From Odoribacter laneus YIT 12061 (GTDB lineage: Bacteria > Bacteroidota > Bacteroidia > Bacteroidales > Marinifilaceae), in contig NZ_JH594596.1 in assembly GCF_000243215.1 (NCBI RefSeq), positions 2,874,392 to 2,938,391 on the forward strand: 64,000 nt of DNA, written 5' to 3'. The notes beneath the pieces were generated by a model. It did not search any database. It was given only the letters and a program-made list of their open reading frames with translations, and had not been told where the DNA came from. A program made the position numbers and the translations under genes. Position 1 is the stretch's first letter, and every line of letters starts with the position of its first letter. Shown piece after piece: positions 6,792 to 16,304 of this stretch.

Positions 6792-6813
6792 TGATTTGTA
6801 GCCGAGCCGGGAA
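6792..6813 (-). repeat. Putative attR within the tRNA-Arg 3' end
   Basis: The 22 bases shared exactly with 2253-2274. They cover the last 15 nucleotides of the tRNA-Arg gene and 7 bp of downstream flank, so integration here would leave the tRNA intact. Confidence 0.7.
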
Positions 6814-6870
6814 TCGAACCCGAATTTAAAGTTTAGGAAACTTCCGTTCTATCCATTGAACTACTCAGCC
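6799..6870 (-). tRNA. tRNA-Arg (anticodon CCT)
   Basis: Reading leftward from 6870 the sequence folds as a complete cloverleaf of 72 nt. The acceptor stem is GGCTGAG with CTCGGCT (two G-U pairs), the D arm is GTTC-AATGGATA-GAAC, and the anticodon stem GAAGT/ACTTT encloses loop TTCCTAA with anticodon CCT. The T arm is TCGGG-TTCGATT-CCCGG and the discriminator is A. CCA is not encoded, so it would be added after transcription. It reads AGG codons. Its 3' end is the integration target of the adjacent island. Confidence 0.93.
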
Positions 6871-7301
6871 AAAAAGCAGGGACAAAAATAAAGTAAAATA
6901 TTTTCAGTTCCAAATATCGTCCTTTAAAGATTCATTTGCTGATTTCGCTTCTTTCCATCGTTTTTCTCAACAATATAAACTCCTTTTCTTTTAAGATAAT
7001 CCAAAATTCCGTTCCTTCCTCTCTTTTGGCTTTTTCATTTTTTACACTTTTGTAGAATAAAATAAACAATTTAACCTTTTTGGCATATTTTTTGTAAATG
7101 AATTACTCATTGTTCAGAGCTATATTTAAGAGAGTTTAATGAATGTGAATTACTTAAAAACTTACGGATCATTTTGACAAGTTTACTTTACTATTTTAAA
7201 AATTCGCATTTCACCTTTCTAACTGGCTTTATGGACATTTTTATTTTAAATTACATTATTTATATTTTTTGAATTTAATAAACATTAATTCCAAAATGAC
7301 T
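6871..7301. promoter_or_regulatory. Upstream region of the DUF4925-like lipoprotein
   Basis: About 430 bp without a gene. It holds the tRNA promoter on the minus strand, a sigma-54-like sequence TTGGCATATTTTTTGTA (7080-7096: GG and TG elements at the right spacing, but GT where GC is expected), and a dispersed repeat copy at 7191-7250. No exact TAnnTTTG box was seen close to the gene. Confidence 0.35.
7191..7250 (+). repeat. Dispersed intergenic repeat, copy R2
   Basis: Runs CTATTTTAAAAATTCGCATT, then TCACCTTTCTAACTGGCTTT, then ATGGACATTTTTATTTTAAA. The middle is nearly identical to the reverse-strand copy at 54208-54270 (CACCTTTCTAAC and GGCTTTA shared). It lies 50-110 bp upstream of the lipoprotein gene. 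Confidence 0.65.
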
Positions 7302-8588
7302 ATGAAAAAAAATTTATTATTATTGTTAATGGTGATTTTTACCATAAATTTTACTTCTTGTAAAGATGATGATGATTACACACCACTCATTCCGCCCAGC
7401 GATATTAATGTAACTTATGGTTCGGACAACAACAACAAACTAAACTTAAGTTATAGTGACGTTACTCTTAGCGGAAAACAGGTAAAATTTGCAACAACTG
7501 ACGGAAGGACGGCTTCTTTAACCTTAATGGATATTCTTCCGGGAAAAGCAGAAGCTACTGTGGAAAATATCGCATTGACAGAAGGAGAAGGAGAATATAT
7601 TTTCAGCGGAACGTCTCCTGTTTCCCGTGCGGCTGAATATAGCGTGGCTTATTCCGGTTCGGTAAAAAAAGGAGAAATGACCTTAAAATTGAACGTATCG
7701 GTACCGGATCCTAAGGGGTGGGTTAAAACGTATTCTTTAGGGGCTTATACAACCGGAGAATTTACAGTAGGAGACAAAAAGTATTCAAGCTGGGTTTTAA
7801 CAAGTCCTTTGTATGCTGCATGTGCATTCGAAGATCTCGAATTGAGTGCCTCGTATTCCATGCTATTTAAAGGTTTAGGAGGACTTCTTTTACCTCAGGT
7901 ATTAAAAACTGTTACCTTAGAAGCCGATGGAAATATCCGTGCTCAATATTATTCAGGAGCTATCCAAATCGACCAGAATTTGATATTTCCTATGCTTATG
8001 GGCCAGGGACCTAGTGAAGAGGTAGTCAACGCGCTGATCCCGACCAGTGGAGAACTCAATTCACCGAAAAACTTAGCTTATTGGTTTGAAAAAGATGGTA
8101 AATTATATGTAAAATTGAATATAACAGCCATTATTGCACAGGCAATGAGCGATAGTGAAACTACCGGTGGAGATGAAACTTTAGCAACAATTATTGCTAC
8201 TGTACTGAATGGAAATGCCAGTACAATCAAACAATTATTGTCGCAGTTTACCGGTTTGGATTTTAGTGAAATCAGCGATGCTTCCTTTGAAATGTTATTG
8301 GATTGGATTAAAAACGGAATTCCTTTAAATGTAACGAAAGCGGAAGGCGGACACACTTATATGTATCTGGACAGAACGGCTTTCGATCCTATTTTCAAAG
8401 ATACAGAAACACCGGCAGACGATCCCAGCAATATAGGATCAAAGTCTGATTTAATGAAGCTATGGATGTTACTTTCAGAAGCTGAAATCATCCCGGAAGA
8501 TGCTCAATTAGCAATACTCCTATTTGCAGGCATACTCCAAGAATGGCCTACAAACACAGCTTTTAATGTAGGATTAGATCTGAAATAA
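7302..8588 (+). CDS. Surface lipoprotein, DUF4925-like
   Basis: About 428 residues from ATG 7302 (MKKNLLLLL); ATGs at 7296 and 7269 are in frame but the MKK start gives the normal lipoprotein leader. The hydrophobic leader ends in FTSC, followed by KDDDD, which fits Bacteroidetes lipoproteins and a possible surface-export signal. The rest has repeated beta-strand patterns such as LNLSYSDVTLSGKQVKFATT, as in the DUF4925 proteins of gut Bacteroides. The function of that family is unknown. The gene stands alone with a strong terminator and a dispersed repeat in its upstream region. Confidence 0.65.
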   Translation: MKKNLLLLLMVIFTINFTSCKDDDDYTPLIPPSDINVTYGSDNNNKLNLSYSDVTLSGKQVKFATTDGRTASLTLMDILPGKAEATVENIALTEGEGEYIFSGTSPVSRAAEYSVAYSGSVKKGEMTLKLNVSVPDPKGWVKTYSLGAYTTGEFTVGDKKYSSWVLTSPLYAACAFEDLELSASYSMLFKGLGGLLLPQVLKTVTLEADGNIRAQYYSGAIQIDQNLIFPMLMGQGPSEEVVNALIPTSGELNSPKNLAYWFEKDGKLYVKLNITAIIAQAMSDSETTGGDETLATIIATVLNGNASTIKQLLSQFTGLDFSEISDASFEMLLDWIKNGIPLNVTKAEGGHTYMYLDRTAFDPIFKDTETPADDPSNIGSKSDLMKLWMLLSEAEIIPEDAQLAILLFAGILQEWPTNTAFNVGLDLK

Positions 8589-8610
8589 TATTTATTTAAA
8601 AAAGAGATAA

Positions 8611-8650
8611 ACCACCCGAAAAGTTAAAAAATTTTTCGGGTGGTTTTTTA
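8611..8650 (+). terminator. Strong intrinsic terminator
   Basis: ACCACCCGAAAA (8611-8622) pairs with TTTTCGGGTGGT (8633-8644), a 12-bp perfect stem followed by a T run. It ends the lipoprotein transcript. Confidence 0.9.
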
Positions 8651-8756
8651 TTGAAATTCATTTCCGAGTTTTAAAACTTTCCCTATAAACGCTAGGAAAG
8701 TCGGATAAAAAGATAAAAAACAAACCTATCGTACTGCTTCTTATTAACGAAAAAGA

Positions 8757-8764
8757 TATCTTTG
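8757..8764 (+). promoter_or_regulatory. Promoter -7 box for dtd
   Basis: TATCTTTG, an exact match to the Bacteroidetes TAnnTTTG element, lies 20 bp before the dtd start. No clear TTTG lies at -33. Confidence 0.6.
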
Positions 8765-8783
8765 TTCTTCTAAAAGAAGTCTT

Positions 8784-9236
8784 ATGAAAGTAGTTATCCA
8801 ACGTGTATCAGAAGCCAGCGTCACCCTAGAAGGAAAATTATACTCATCTATTGGAAAAGGAATGTTGTTACTTATTGGCATACAGACAGACGACACAGAA
8901 GAAGATATAGAGTGGTTGACCAGTAAAATTTGCAACCTCCGGATTTTTAATGACGAAAAGGGAATCATGAATTGTTCCATAAAAGAAAAAGACGGCGATA
9001 TTTTAGCGGTCAGTCAGTTTACATTAATGGCCAGAGTAAAAAAAGGGAATCGTCCCTCCTATATCGATGCTGCACGTCCGGAGACAGCCATTCCTCTGTA
9101 TGAAAAATTTATACAGGCCTTATCGTTAGAAATACAAAAAGAAATAAAAACCGGCGTATTTGGAGCAGATATGAAGGTACATTTATTAAATGACGGTCCT
9201 GTTACCATTCTCATAGACTCTAAAAACAGAATATAA
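8784..9236 (+). CDS. dtd: D-aminoacyl-tRNA deacylase
   Basis: 150 residues, the usual family length. It hydrolyses D-amino acids (and glycine on tRNA-Ala) from mischarged tRNAs in the cytosol. The signature motifs are SQFTL at about residues 78-82 and the cis-Gly-Pro motif in NDGPVTILID near the C-terminus. The N-terminus MKVVIQRVSEASVTL is canonical. A TAnnTTTG promoter lies directly upstream, and a mazG-like gene follows after 56 bp. In many Bacteroidales dtd lies next to a mazG-like gene and deoC; deoC lies nearby here but on the other strand. Confidence 0.95.
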   Translation: MKVVIQRVSEASVTLEGKLYSSIGKGMLLLIGIQTDDTEEDIEWLTSKICNLRIFNDEKGIMNCSIKEKDGDILAVSQFTLMARVKKGNRPSYIDAARPETAIPLYEKFIQALSLEIQKEIKTGVFGADMKVHLLNDGPVTILIDSKNRI

Positions 9237-9292
9237 AGTACCCCACTTCCGCTGGAATATTTATAAAACTTTCAAATTAAAAATTGTAATCA

Positions 9293-9622
9293 ATGGAACT
9301 CAAAGAACTTCAAACCAGAGTAGACAGCTGGATTAAAGAATACGGGGTAAGATACTTCAACGAACTGACTAATATGGCCATCTTAACGGAAGAGGTAGGA
9401 GAATTAGCCCGTGTAATGGCCAGAAAATACGGAGAACAATCTTTTAAAGCAGGAGAAAAGGAAAATCTGGCCGATGAAATGGCAGATGTTCTTTGGGTGC
9501 TTACTTGTTTGGCCAATCAAACCGGAGTAGATTTAACCGAAGCCATGGAAAGCAATTTTGCAAAAAAAACAAACAGAGACAGAAAAAGACATAAAAACAA
9601 TCCTAAAATACAAGAGCATTAA
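9293..9622 (+). CDS. MazG-like nucleotide pyrophosphohydrolase
   Basis: 109 residues with one MazG domain. The metal-binding E-x-x-E-[12-28]-E-x-x-D pattern is visible: EEVGELAR at about 32-39 and ADEMADVLW at about 61-69. Such enzymes cleave nucleoside triphosphates to monophosphate and pyrophosphate and are thought to remove aberrant nucleotides. It is likely cotranscribed with dtd. The basic C-terminus (KKTNRDRKRHKNN) is typical of the short form of the family. The exact substrate is unknown. Confidence 0.88.
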   Translation: MELKELQTRVDSWIKEYGVRYFNELTNMAILTEEVGELARVMARKYGEQSFKAGEKENLADEMADVLWVLTCLANQTGVDLTEAMESNFAKKTNRDRKRHKNNPKIQEH

Positions 9623-9634
9623 TATATTTCTTAC

Positions 9635-9642
9635 TAAATTTG
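9635..9642 (+). promoter_or_regulatory. Promoter -7 box for the MMPL transporter
   Basis: TAAATTTG fits TAnnTTTG and lies 57 bp before the gene. No clear -33 TTTG. Confidence 0.45.
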
Positions 9643-9698
9643 TTCATTCAAATAATAAAATTTATTTTTCAATCATCAAATTCTCCAAATATTACTAA

Positions 9699-12128
9699 AT
9701 GTGGACTAAAATAGCAGGAATTATTCTGCGGAACCGGATTGCGTTTATCGTTGCTGTTCTATTGGGAACGCTTTTTATGGGATTTCAAATGAGAAACATT
9801 CAAATGTCCTATGAAAACGCAGATTTACTTCCAAAGACCGATAATGCTTATCTTGACTATTCCCGATTTAGGGAAACATTCGGGCAAGAAGGCAATGTAA
9901 TGGTCTTTGCTATTCAGGATTCCAACTTTTATGAGTTAACTAAAATCAACGATTGGATACAAATGGGCGACAACATAAAAGCCCTCAAAGGGGTTAATGC
10001 ACTCATGTCCATTACCCATACGTTCAACCTCCACAAAAATACAGATAAAAAAAAATTCGAAGTACTTCCGATTTTCCCCAAACAGATTCACACGAAGCAA
10101 GAGCTGGACAGTTTAGCATTTATTGCTGAAAATTTACCTTTTTACAACGGTTTGCTGATCAATCCGGAACAACATACCTACAATATGCTGATTACGGTTT
10201 CTGCGGAAGTAATGAATTCTCCGGCACGAGTAAAATTGGTAAAAGAGGTTTTGGAAATCACCGACCGATTTACGGAAAAATACAATTTAAAAATGCATTA
10301 TTCCGGTATGCCTTATATCCGGGTAGTCAATGCAGAAAATATCAAAGGAGAAATGTATATGTTTATTGCCTTATCTTTACTGATAACGGCAATTATTCTC
10401 TATTTGTTTTTCCAATCTTTCCGTATTGTTGGCTTTTGTGTAGGTATTATTGGGATTAACGTTATTTGGGCCATTGGCTTTATGGCGATGTTAGGCATAA
10501 AAATTACGCTGCTCACAGCCATGTTACCTCCCTTATTGATCGTTATCGGGATTCCGAACTGTGTATACATGGTCAACAAGTATCATGCAGAATATGTCCG
10601 GCACCAGAATAAAATCAAAGCTTTACAACGCATGATACAAAAAGTAGGAAATGCGTCTCTATTATCCAATCTCACCACAGCTGCCGGTTTCGCGACTTTT
10701 ATCATTACTTCCAGTCAAATATTGGTAGATTTCGGCCTAATCGCCTTTATCAGTATAACCACTGTATTCCTGATTTGCCTGATCCTCATTCCCACCGTTT
10801 TCAGCTATCTCCCCGTACCCGATGAAAAGCAGACCAAACATCTCTATAATCCGTTTATCAACAATATTATCGACAAACTGATTTTTTTAGTAATCAACAG
10901 ACGTCATACGATTTATTATATTGCCGGCATATTAGTTATTGCTGGAATTTATGGAATTACCCGAATGAAGACAACGGGGTATATGGTAGACGACCTAAAA
11001 GAAACAGATCCGATTCGTCAGGATTTAGTATTTTTCGAATCAAATTTCGGAGGCCTTATGCCTTTGGAAGTCACCATAGATTTTAAAAAACCTAATCAGG
11101 TATTTAAGCTTTCGAACCTGGAGAAATTAGACCGATTGAATACGGAACTTTCTGCAGATCCGGATTTATCCCGTTCGATTTCGGTAGTAGAAGCTGCAAA
11201 GTTTGCCAATCAAGCCTATTATAACGGCAAAGCTTCTTATTACAAGCTTCCCAATAATATGACAAAGAATTTTATCATGAAATATGTGATGGAGTCGACA
11301 GGGGGGATTGACGCGATGTCGAAATCTTTTGTTGATTCAAATATGCAAAAGGTAAGACTTAGTTTCCGCGTCAAGGACATAGGCACCCAGAAAATGGAAG
11401 CCAAAGAAGACTCCTTATACCACAAAATTGAAAAAATATTTCCGGCAGACAAACATCAGGTAACAGTAACAGGCTCCAGTGTTATTTTCTTTAAAGGGAA
11501 TCAGTATCTGATTTCCAATTTGTTTTCGTCTTTAGCCCTGGCGATTATCCTTATCGCTGGCTTTATGGCCTGGATGTTCAAGAGTAAACGAATGGTGCTT
11601 ATCGCATTAGTTCCCAACGTAATCCCCCAAATCATCACGGCTGCCATTATGGGATATGTAGGCATACCTATTAAAGCTTCCACCATACTCGTCTTCAGCG
11701 TTGCTTTTGGAATTTCTGTCGACAATACCATTCATTATCTCGCGAAATACAGACAAGAGCTCCAAGCGACCAACTGGAGTATTCGTTCCTCAGTGGTATT
11801 GGCTCTGAAAGAAACAGGACAAAGTATGATCTATACTTCTATTATTCTGTTCTTCGGATTCGGCATATTTTGTCTCTCCAGCTTCGGTGGGACATTTGCA
11901 TTGGGATTATTGACCTCCATCACTTTATTTGCAGCAATGTTAGCAAATCTAATCCTGCTTCCTTCTCTTTTGTTGACCATGGAACATAGCATTACGAACA
12001 AAACGTTCAGAGAGCCGCTCTTACAGATTTACGATGAAGAAGAGGATATAGATTCCGATAAACTGGAAATAGAAAATGAAACGGACAAATCCGACGCACG
12101 AAAAAACAAACCTAAAAATTCTTTCTGA
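9699..12128 (+). CDS. RND-superfamily MMPL exporter
   Basis: 809 residues, an inner-membrane protein with two repeated halves. Each half has one N-terminal helix (IAFIVAVLLGTLFMGF at about 13-28; HTIYYIAGILVIAGIYGI at about 400-420), a large periplasmic loop, and five clustered helices (for example MFIALSLLITAIILYLFF and IPNCVYMVNKYHAEY, with FGISVDNTIHYLAKYR in the second half). The acidic and histidine residues of the last motif fit the proton-relay region of the family. The tail is charged and cytosolic. MMPL proteins export lipids or other hydrophobic molecules; the cargo is unknown. Confidence 0.85.
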   Translation: MWTKIAGIILRNRIAFIVAVLLGTLFMGFQMRNIQMSYENADLLPKTDNAYLDYSRFRETFGQEGNVMVFAIQDSNFYELTKINDWIQMGDNIKALKGVNALMSITHTFNLHKNTDKKKFEVLPIFPKQIHTKQELDSLAFIAENLPFYNGLLINPEQHTYNMLITVSAEVMNSPARVKLVKEVLEITDRFTEKYNLKMHYSGMPYIRVVNAENIKGEMYMFIALSLLITAIILYLFFQSFRIVGFCVGIIGINVIWAIGFMAMLGIKITLLTAMLPPLLIVIGIPNCVYMVNKYHAEYVRHQNKIKALQRMIQKVGNASLLSNLTTAAGFATFIITSSQILVDFGLIAFISITTVFLICLILIPTVFSYLPVPDEKQTKHLYNPFINNIIDKLIFLVINRRHTIYYIAGILVIAGIYGITRMKTTGYMVDDLKETDPIRQDLVFFESNFGGLMPLEVTIDFKKPNQVFKLSNLEKLDRLNTELSADPDLSRSISVVEAAKFANQAYYNGKASYYKLPNNMTKNFIMKYVMESTGGIDAMSKSFVDSNMQKVRLSFRVKDIGTQKMEAKEDSLYHKIEKIFPADKHQVTVTGSSVIFFKGNQYLISNLFSSLALAIILIAGFMAWMFKSKRMVLIALVPNVIPQIITAAIMGYVGIPIKASTILVFSVAFGISVDNTIHYLAKYRQELQATNWSIRSSVVLALKETGQSMIYTSIILFFGFGIFCLSSFGGTFALGLLTSITLFAAMLANLILLPSLLLTMEHSITNKTFREPLLQIYDEEEDIDSDKLEIENETDKSDARKNKPKNSF

Positions 12129-12268
12129 CACAAGGATCTCGTCTCTTTGGTAAAGGAAACAGGATTTTATCCTCCCTCCCAACAAAGATTCATGGATCAG
12201 CGCCCTGAAAAACGGAACAAAGACAGCCACAAATTATACCCTTGAAAAGGGCCTTTCGGACGCCTTTA

Positions 12269-13141
12269 TTAATTGTTTTCCAAAGCTTTGATCTCTTTCG
12301 TAAGATCATCCATCAACTGAGAAGCTCCAATACGGAAGTAGTGAGGAGAAAGCCACTCTTTACCCAATATATGATTGACAATCGTCAAATAACGAACAGC
12401 ATTCTGAGCTTTGGAAACGCCTCCGGCAACTTTCAATCCCACCCGTCTTCCGGAAGTAGCATAATATTGTTTAATGGCTTCACACATGATATAGACAGAC
12501 TCAGGAGTCGCATTGACAGGCACTTTACCTGTCGAAGTCTTTATAAAATCTGCCCCGGCATAAGCTGCAATCAGAGAAGCATTGAAAATACTTTCGACAT
12601 CCTTTAATTCTCCGGTTTCCAAAATCACTTTCAACCGGACTTCACGGCAGACTTCACGAATAAGTTTCAGTTCCTGATAAACTTTTTCATAATTCTTTTC
12701 CAATATATCTCCAACAGTCACTACCACATCCACTTCCTGAGCTCCGGCTGCTATAGCCATTTTACACTCATCCAATTTAATTTCAGTAAACGTCTGAGAA
12801 AACGGAAAACTTCCTGCCACAACAGCCGTCTGTATATTACTTCCCTTTAAGCCCTCCCGTACAATAGAAGCAAAATTGGGGAATACACATACAGCAGCAA
12901 CTTCTTTTAAACTATTTTTTTTCAATTTTTTCAATAAGTCGGCAACAAAATTCTGGACAGACTTGTCTGTATCTGTGACTTTTAGCGTAGTATAATCCAT
13001 ACATGACATACATAATTCCAAATTTTCCACATTGTACGCCTGTTTTATTTCTTTTTCAACAACCCCATCCAGTTCAAATTGCATACGATCTTCCAGATTC
13101 GTCCAACTATGAGTTGCTAATTCTTCCCCTATATATTCCAT
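12269..13141 (-). CDS. deoC: Deoxyribose-phosphate aldolase
   Basis: 290 residues, somewhat longer than the 220-260 of many DeoC proteins owing to an N-terminal extension of about 40 residues that is usual in Bacteroidales. It cleaves 2-deoxyribose 5-phosphate to glyceraldehyde 3-phosphate and acetaldehyde. The Schiff-base lysine is in ADFIKTSTGK (about residue 200), the second active-site lysine is in VGLKVAGGVS, and an aspartate occurs in QEVDVVV. The start is ATG 13141. The gene at 13176 lies 34 bp upstream, so the two may be cotranscribed. Confidence 0.95.
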   Translation of the reverse strand: MEYIGEELATHSWTNLEDRMQFELDGVVEKEIKQAYNVENLELCMSCMDYTTLKVTDTDKSVQNFVADLLKKLKKNSLKEVAAVCVFPNFASIVREGLKGSNIQTAVVAGSFPFSQTFTEIKLDECKMAIAAGAQEVDVVVTVGDILEKNYEKVYQELKLIREVCREVRLKVILETGELKDVESIFNASLIAAYAGADFIKTSTGKVPVNATPESVYIMCEAIKQYYATSGRRVGLKVAGGVSKAQNAVRYLTIVNHILGKEWLSPHYFRIGASQLMDDLTKEIKALENN

Positions 13142-13175
13142 TACTAAAATGTTTATAATTGATTATTGCAAAGGC

Positions 13176-13526
13176 CTAAAGGCCCCACTGCATTTTTTCC
13201 CTTTTTGTCAAACCAGCTATAACCAGCTTATATGATTTCCGGATCCACACTTTTAACATACTGTCACTGATAGACCCGTCTATTAATACGGTATTCCAAT
13301 AGTTTTTGTTCATATGAAATCCCGGGCTTACTGCAGGAAACATTTCCCGCATTTCCACGATTTCATCCGAAGCGCATTTGATATTGATCCTTAAATTTCC
13401 CTTCAAAAATACTAAACAAAACCATTTCTTACATACCTTGAACACCAATATTTCCTCCTCAAATGGCATTGTCTCTTCCACATGCTCCAATGACAAACAA
13501 AATTCCCGTAATTCCTCAATGTTCAT
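13176..13526 (-). CDS. MmcQ/YjbR family protein
   Basis: About 116 residues from ATG 13526 (MNIEELREFCLSLEHVEETMPF); a further ATG at 13544 would add six residues. The YjbR fold is recognised from the N-terminal helix with the P-F pair, the strand ILVFKVCKKWFCLVFL, the motif INIKCASDE and the late MNKNYWNTVLIDGSISD. Family members resemble CyaY/frataxin in fold and some bind DNA, but the role is poorly known. It is read leftward from next to mutS, probably together with deoC. Confidence 0.88.
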   Translation of the reverse strand: MNIEELREFCLSLEHVEETMPFEEEILVFKVCKKWFCLVFLKGNLRINIKCASDEIVEMREMFPAVSPGFHMNKNYWNTVLIDGSISDSMLKVWIRKSYKLVIAGLTKREKMQWGL

Positions 13527-13582
13527 AAGGGCAAAATTACACAATGTTTGTGAGCTTTTAAACTTTTCTCCGACAAAATATT

Positions 13583-13590
13583 TATATTTG
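13583..13590 (+). promoter_or_regulatory. Promoter -7 box for mutS
   Basis: TATATTTG matches TAnnTTTG, 56 bp before the mutS ATG. The -33 element is not obvious. Confidence 0.5.
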
Positions 13591-13646
13591 CCTTAATAAT
13601 CATGCGTGATAAACAATTGTAACAATAAATTATTTAAACAAAATAT

Positions 13647-16262
13647 ATGCCAATTAAAGAAAGCGAAGATACGCCCTTAATGAAACAGTATTTTTCGATG
13701 AAAGCAAAATACCCCGATGCTATCATGCTGTATCGAATGGGAGATTTTTATGAAACTTTTGGAGAAGATGCTGCCATTACTGCAAAAATTTTAGGAATCA
13801 CTTTAACGAAGCGTTCACACGGTTCTCCGGGAGATGTTGCTCTTGCCGGTTTCCCCCACCACGCCTTAGACGTCTATTTACCCAAACTGGTCAGAGCGGG
13901 TCAACGGGTTGCTATTTGTGAACAATTGGAAGACCCGAAATTAACGAAAAAACTCGTTAAAAGGGGAGTGATTGAACTAGTAACCCCCGGCGTATCCTAT
14001 AGTGAATATTCTACCGATACGAAAAGCAATATATTCCTGGCCGCTGTTTATTTCAACAAAATTGAAGCCGGATTAACACTATTAGATCTTTCTACCGGAG
14101 AATTTCTGACAACCGAAGGCCCCCATGCAACGATAGATAAATTATTAAATAGTTTTCAGCCGAAAGAAGTGGTCTATCCCAAAGGCCAAGAAGCCCAATT
14201 CCAGGAATGGTTCGGGAATAAATTCTATATTTATCCGATTGAAGAATGGTTCTTTGATCGGGAAGCCGCTCAGGATAAGCTCAAAAAACATTTTCACGTC
14301 AATTCTCTGAAAGGATTTGGAATTGAAAACATGAATTGCGGCATTTGTGCAGCAGGAGGAGCTCTGAATTACCTGGAGATCACAAAACACGATATGATTT
14401 CTCATATCACATCTATTTCCCGTATTGACGAATCGAATTATGTTCTTTTAGACAAATTTACCCTTCGCAACCTGGAACTTTTGTCCTCTCCCTATGAAGA
14501 AGGGAAATCCCTGGCAGATATCATCGATTATACAACAACTCCTATGGGAAGCCGAACTCTCAGGCGCTGGATATGTATGCCCTTGAAAACTCCGGAAAAA
14601 ATCAAAGAAAGGCTCGATATCGTTGAAACTTTTACGCAACATGAACCGGAACGGCTTGAAGTCGAACTTTTATTGAAAAGCATAGGCGATTTGGAACGAC
14701 TGGCATCAAAAATTGCAGTAGGCCGTATTACGCCGAGGGAAATGATTCAATTAAAAGTAGCCCTTTCCTGTATTTCTCCCCTCAAAGAGCAGTGTAAAAA
14801 AACAAATTCGGACGTATTGCAAAGGCAAACAGAAAAACTGGATGCCTGTCAGGATCTGTTTGACAAAATAGACAAGCAAATCAATCCCAATGCTCCGAAT
14901 CAGCTAAACAAAGGAAAAGTCATTGCCGCTGGAGTAAATGCAGAACTCGACGAACTCCGGGAACTTTCGGAAAACAGTAAAGAATCCCTGCTTCGGATGC
15001 AGCAAAGAGAAAGTGAAATAACCGGTATACCTTCCCTAAAAATCGGATTTAACAATGTCTTTGGCTATTACATCGAAGTCACAAAGACCCATAAAGACAA
15101 AGCTCCGGAAACCTGGATCCGTAAACAAACTTTAGTTAATGCAGAACGCTATATCACACCAGAATTAAAAGAATACGAAGACAAAATACTAGGAGCGGAA
15201 GACAAAATTCTCGCGATAGAAACAGAACTCTACAATCAATTGGTGGCAGAAGCCGCCTCCTACATTAAAACGATACAAAATAATGCCAGAATTATAGCTT
15301 CAATTGATACTTTAATTTCTTTTGCAGAAGTATCTCTGATTAACCATTATAATCGTCCAGAAGTAAACGATTCTGATTGCATTGACATCCGGGCTGGCCG
15401 ACATCCAGTCATCGAAAAACAACTTCCTCCCGGAGAAGAATATATCGCTAACGACGTCTATCTGGACAATAGCAAACAACAGATTATAATCATTACCGGA
15501 CCGAACATGGCCGGTAAATCAGCCTTACTTCGACAAACGGCTTTAATTACTATATTGGCACAAGCAGGATGTTTTGTTCCGGCAGAATCAGCTAAAATCG
15601 GATATGTAGATAAAATATTCACCCGTGTAGGAGCTTCTGACAATATTTCCCAAGGAGAATCGACATTTATGGTCGAAATGAACGAAGCGGCGAATATTTT
15701 AAATAATATTTCCGACAGAAGTCTGGTACTCTTTGATGAACTGGGAAGAGGAACTTCTACTTACGATGGTATCTCTATTGCCTGGGCAATTGTGGAATTT
15801 TTACACGAGAACCCTAAATATCGGGCTAAGACCCTGTTTGCGACCCATTATCACGAATTGAATGAAATGGAACGTACTTTCAAAAAAATAAAGAATTACA
15901 ACGTATCTGTGAAAGAAATAGACAATAAGGTCGTTTTTCTCCGTAAATTAGTGAAGGGAGGTTCCAATCATTCTTTCGGTATACAAGTAGGAAGAATGGC
16001 AGGTCTGCCTCAATCTGTAATAAAAAGAGCTTCTGAAATTTTAAAACAATTGGAAAATGACAGGGACAAAGACAACCAAATTCAAAAACATGTAGAAACA
16101 ATCGCTTCGGAACGGGAAGGGATGCAACTGAGTTTTTTCCAACTGGAAGATCCGATTCTGATGCAAATACGGGACGAAATTGCAGGTCTGGACATCAATA
16201 GCCTCACGCCTTTAGAAGCCCTCAACAAATTGAATGAAATCAAAAAAATTACCGGAATATAG
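13647..16262 (+). CDS. mutS: DNA mismatch repair protein MutS
   Basis: 871 residues, the full family length. The mismatch-reading Phe-x-Glu is in MGDFYETF (about residues 31-38), followed by connector, lever and clamp domains. The ATPase has Walker [14 protein letters not shown] (about 618-630) and Walker B with the signature [12 protein letters not shown] (about 697-708), then ATHYHEL. It recognises mismatches and small loops and recruits MutL. The start [16 protein letters not shown] is canonical. It is transcribed alone and shares a bidirectional terminator with the convergent cyclophilin gene. Confidence 0.98.
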   Translation: MPIKESEDTPLMKQYFSMKAKYPDAIMLYRMGDFYETFGEDAAITAKILGITLTKRSHGSPGDVALAGFPHHALDVYLPKLVRAGQRVAICEQLEDPKLTKKLVKRGVIELVTPGVSYSEYSTDTKSNIFLAAVYFNKIEAGLTLLDLSTGEFLTTEGPHATIDKLLNSFQPKEVVYPKGQEAQFQEWFGNKFYIYPIEEWFFDREAAQDKLKKHFHVNSLKGFGIENMNCGICAAGGALNYLEITKHDMISHITSISRIDESNYVLLDKFTLRNLELLSSPYEEGKSLADIIDYTTTPMGSRTLRRWICMPLKTPEKIKERLDIVETFTQHEPERLEVELLLKSIGDLERLASKIAVGRITPREMIQLKVALSCISPLKEQCKKTNSDVLQRQTEKLDACQDLFDKIDKQINPNAPNQLNKGKVIAAGVNAELDELRELSENSKESLLRMQQRESEITGIPSLKIGFNNVFGYYIEVTKTHKDKAPETWIRKQTLVNAERYITPELKEYEDKILGAEDKILAIETELYNQLVAEAASYIKTIQNNARIIASIDTLISFAEVSLINHYNRPEVNDSDCIDIRAGRHPVIEKQLPPGEEYIANDVYLDNSKQQIIIITGPNMAGKSALLRQTALITILAQAGCFVPAESAKIGYVDKIFTRVGASDNISQGESTFMVEMNEAANILNNISDRSLVLFDELGRGTSTYDGISIAWAIVEFLHENPKYRAKTLFATHYHELNEMERTFKKIKNYNVSVKEIDNKVVFLRKLVKGGSNHSFGIQVGRMAGLPQSVIKRASEILKQLENDRDKDNQIQKHVETIASEREGMQLSFFQLEDPILMQIRDEIAGLDINSLTPLEALNKLNEIKKITGI

Positions 16263-16275
16263 AAGCTTTATCAAA

Positions 16276-16304
16276 AAAGATCGGCTTTTAATAAGCCGAT
16301 CTTT
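16276..16304. terminator. Bidirectional terminator between mutS and cyclophilin
   Basis: AAAGATCGGCTT and AAGCCGATCTTT form a 12-bp stem with a 5-nt loop and A/T tracts on both sides. It touches the stop of the leftward gene. Confidence 0.85.

Larger units (their letters stand above)
2253..6813. mobile_element. Small tRNA-Arg-linked genomic island without a visible integrase
   Basis: Bounded on the left by a 22-bp duplicate of the tRNA-Arg(CCT) 3' end and on the right by the intact tRNA gene. Just inside each end lies a direct repeat starting GGGGGACGGATAAG (2333 and 6673). The cargo is a DUF2971-like protein, two membrane-anchored unknowns, an XRE regulator with an operator array, two small genes of unknown function and two small relics. 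No recombinase, relaxase or transposase is visible, so this is either a decayed element or a satellite mobilised by an integrase encoded elsewhere. No empty site was available to confirm insertion. Confidence 0.65.
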
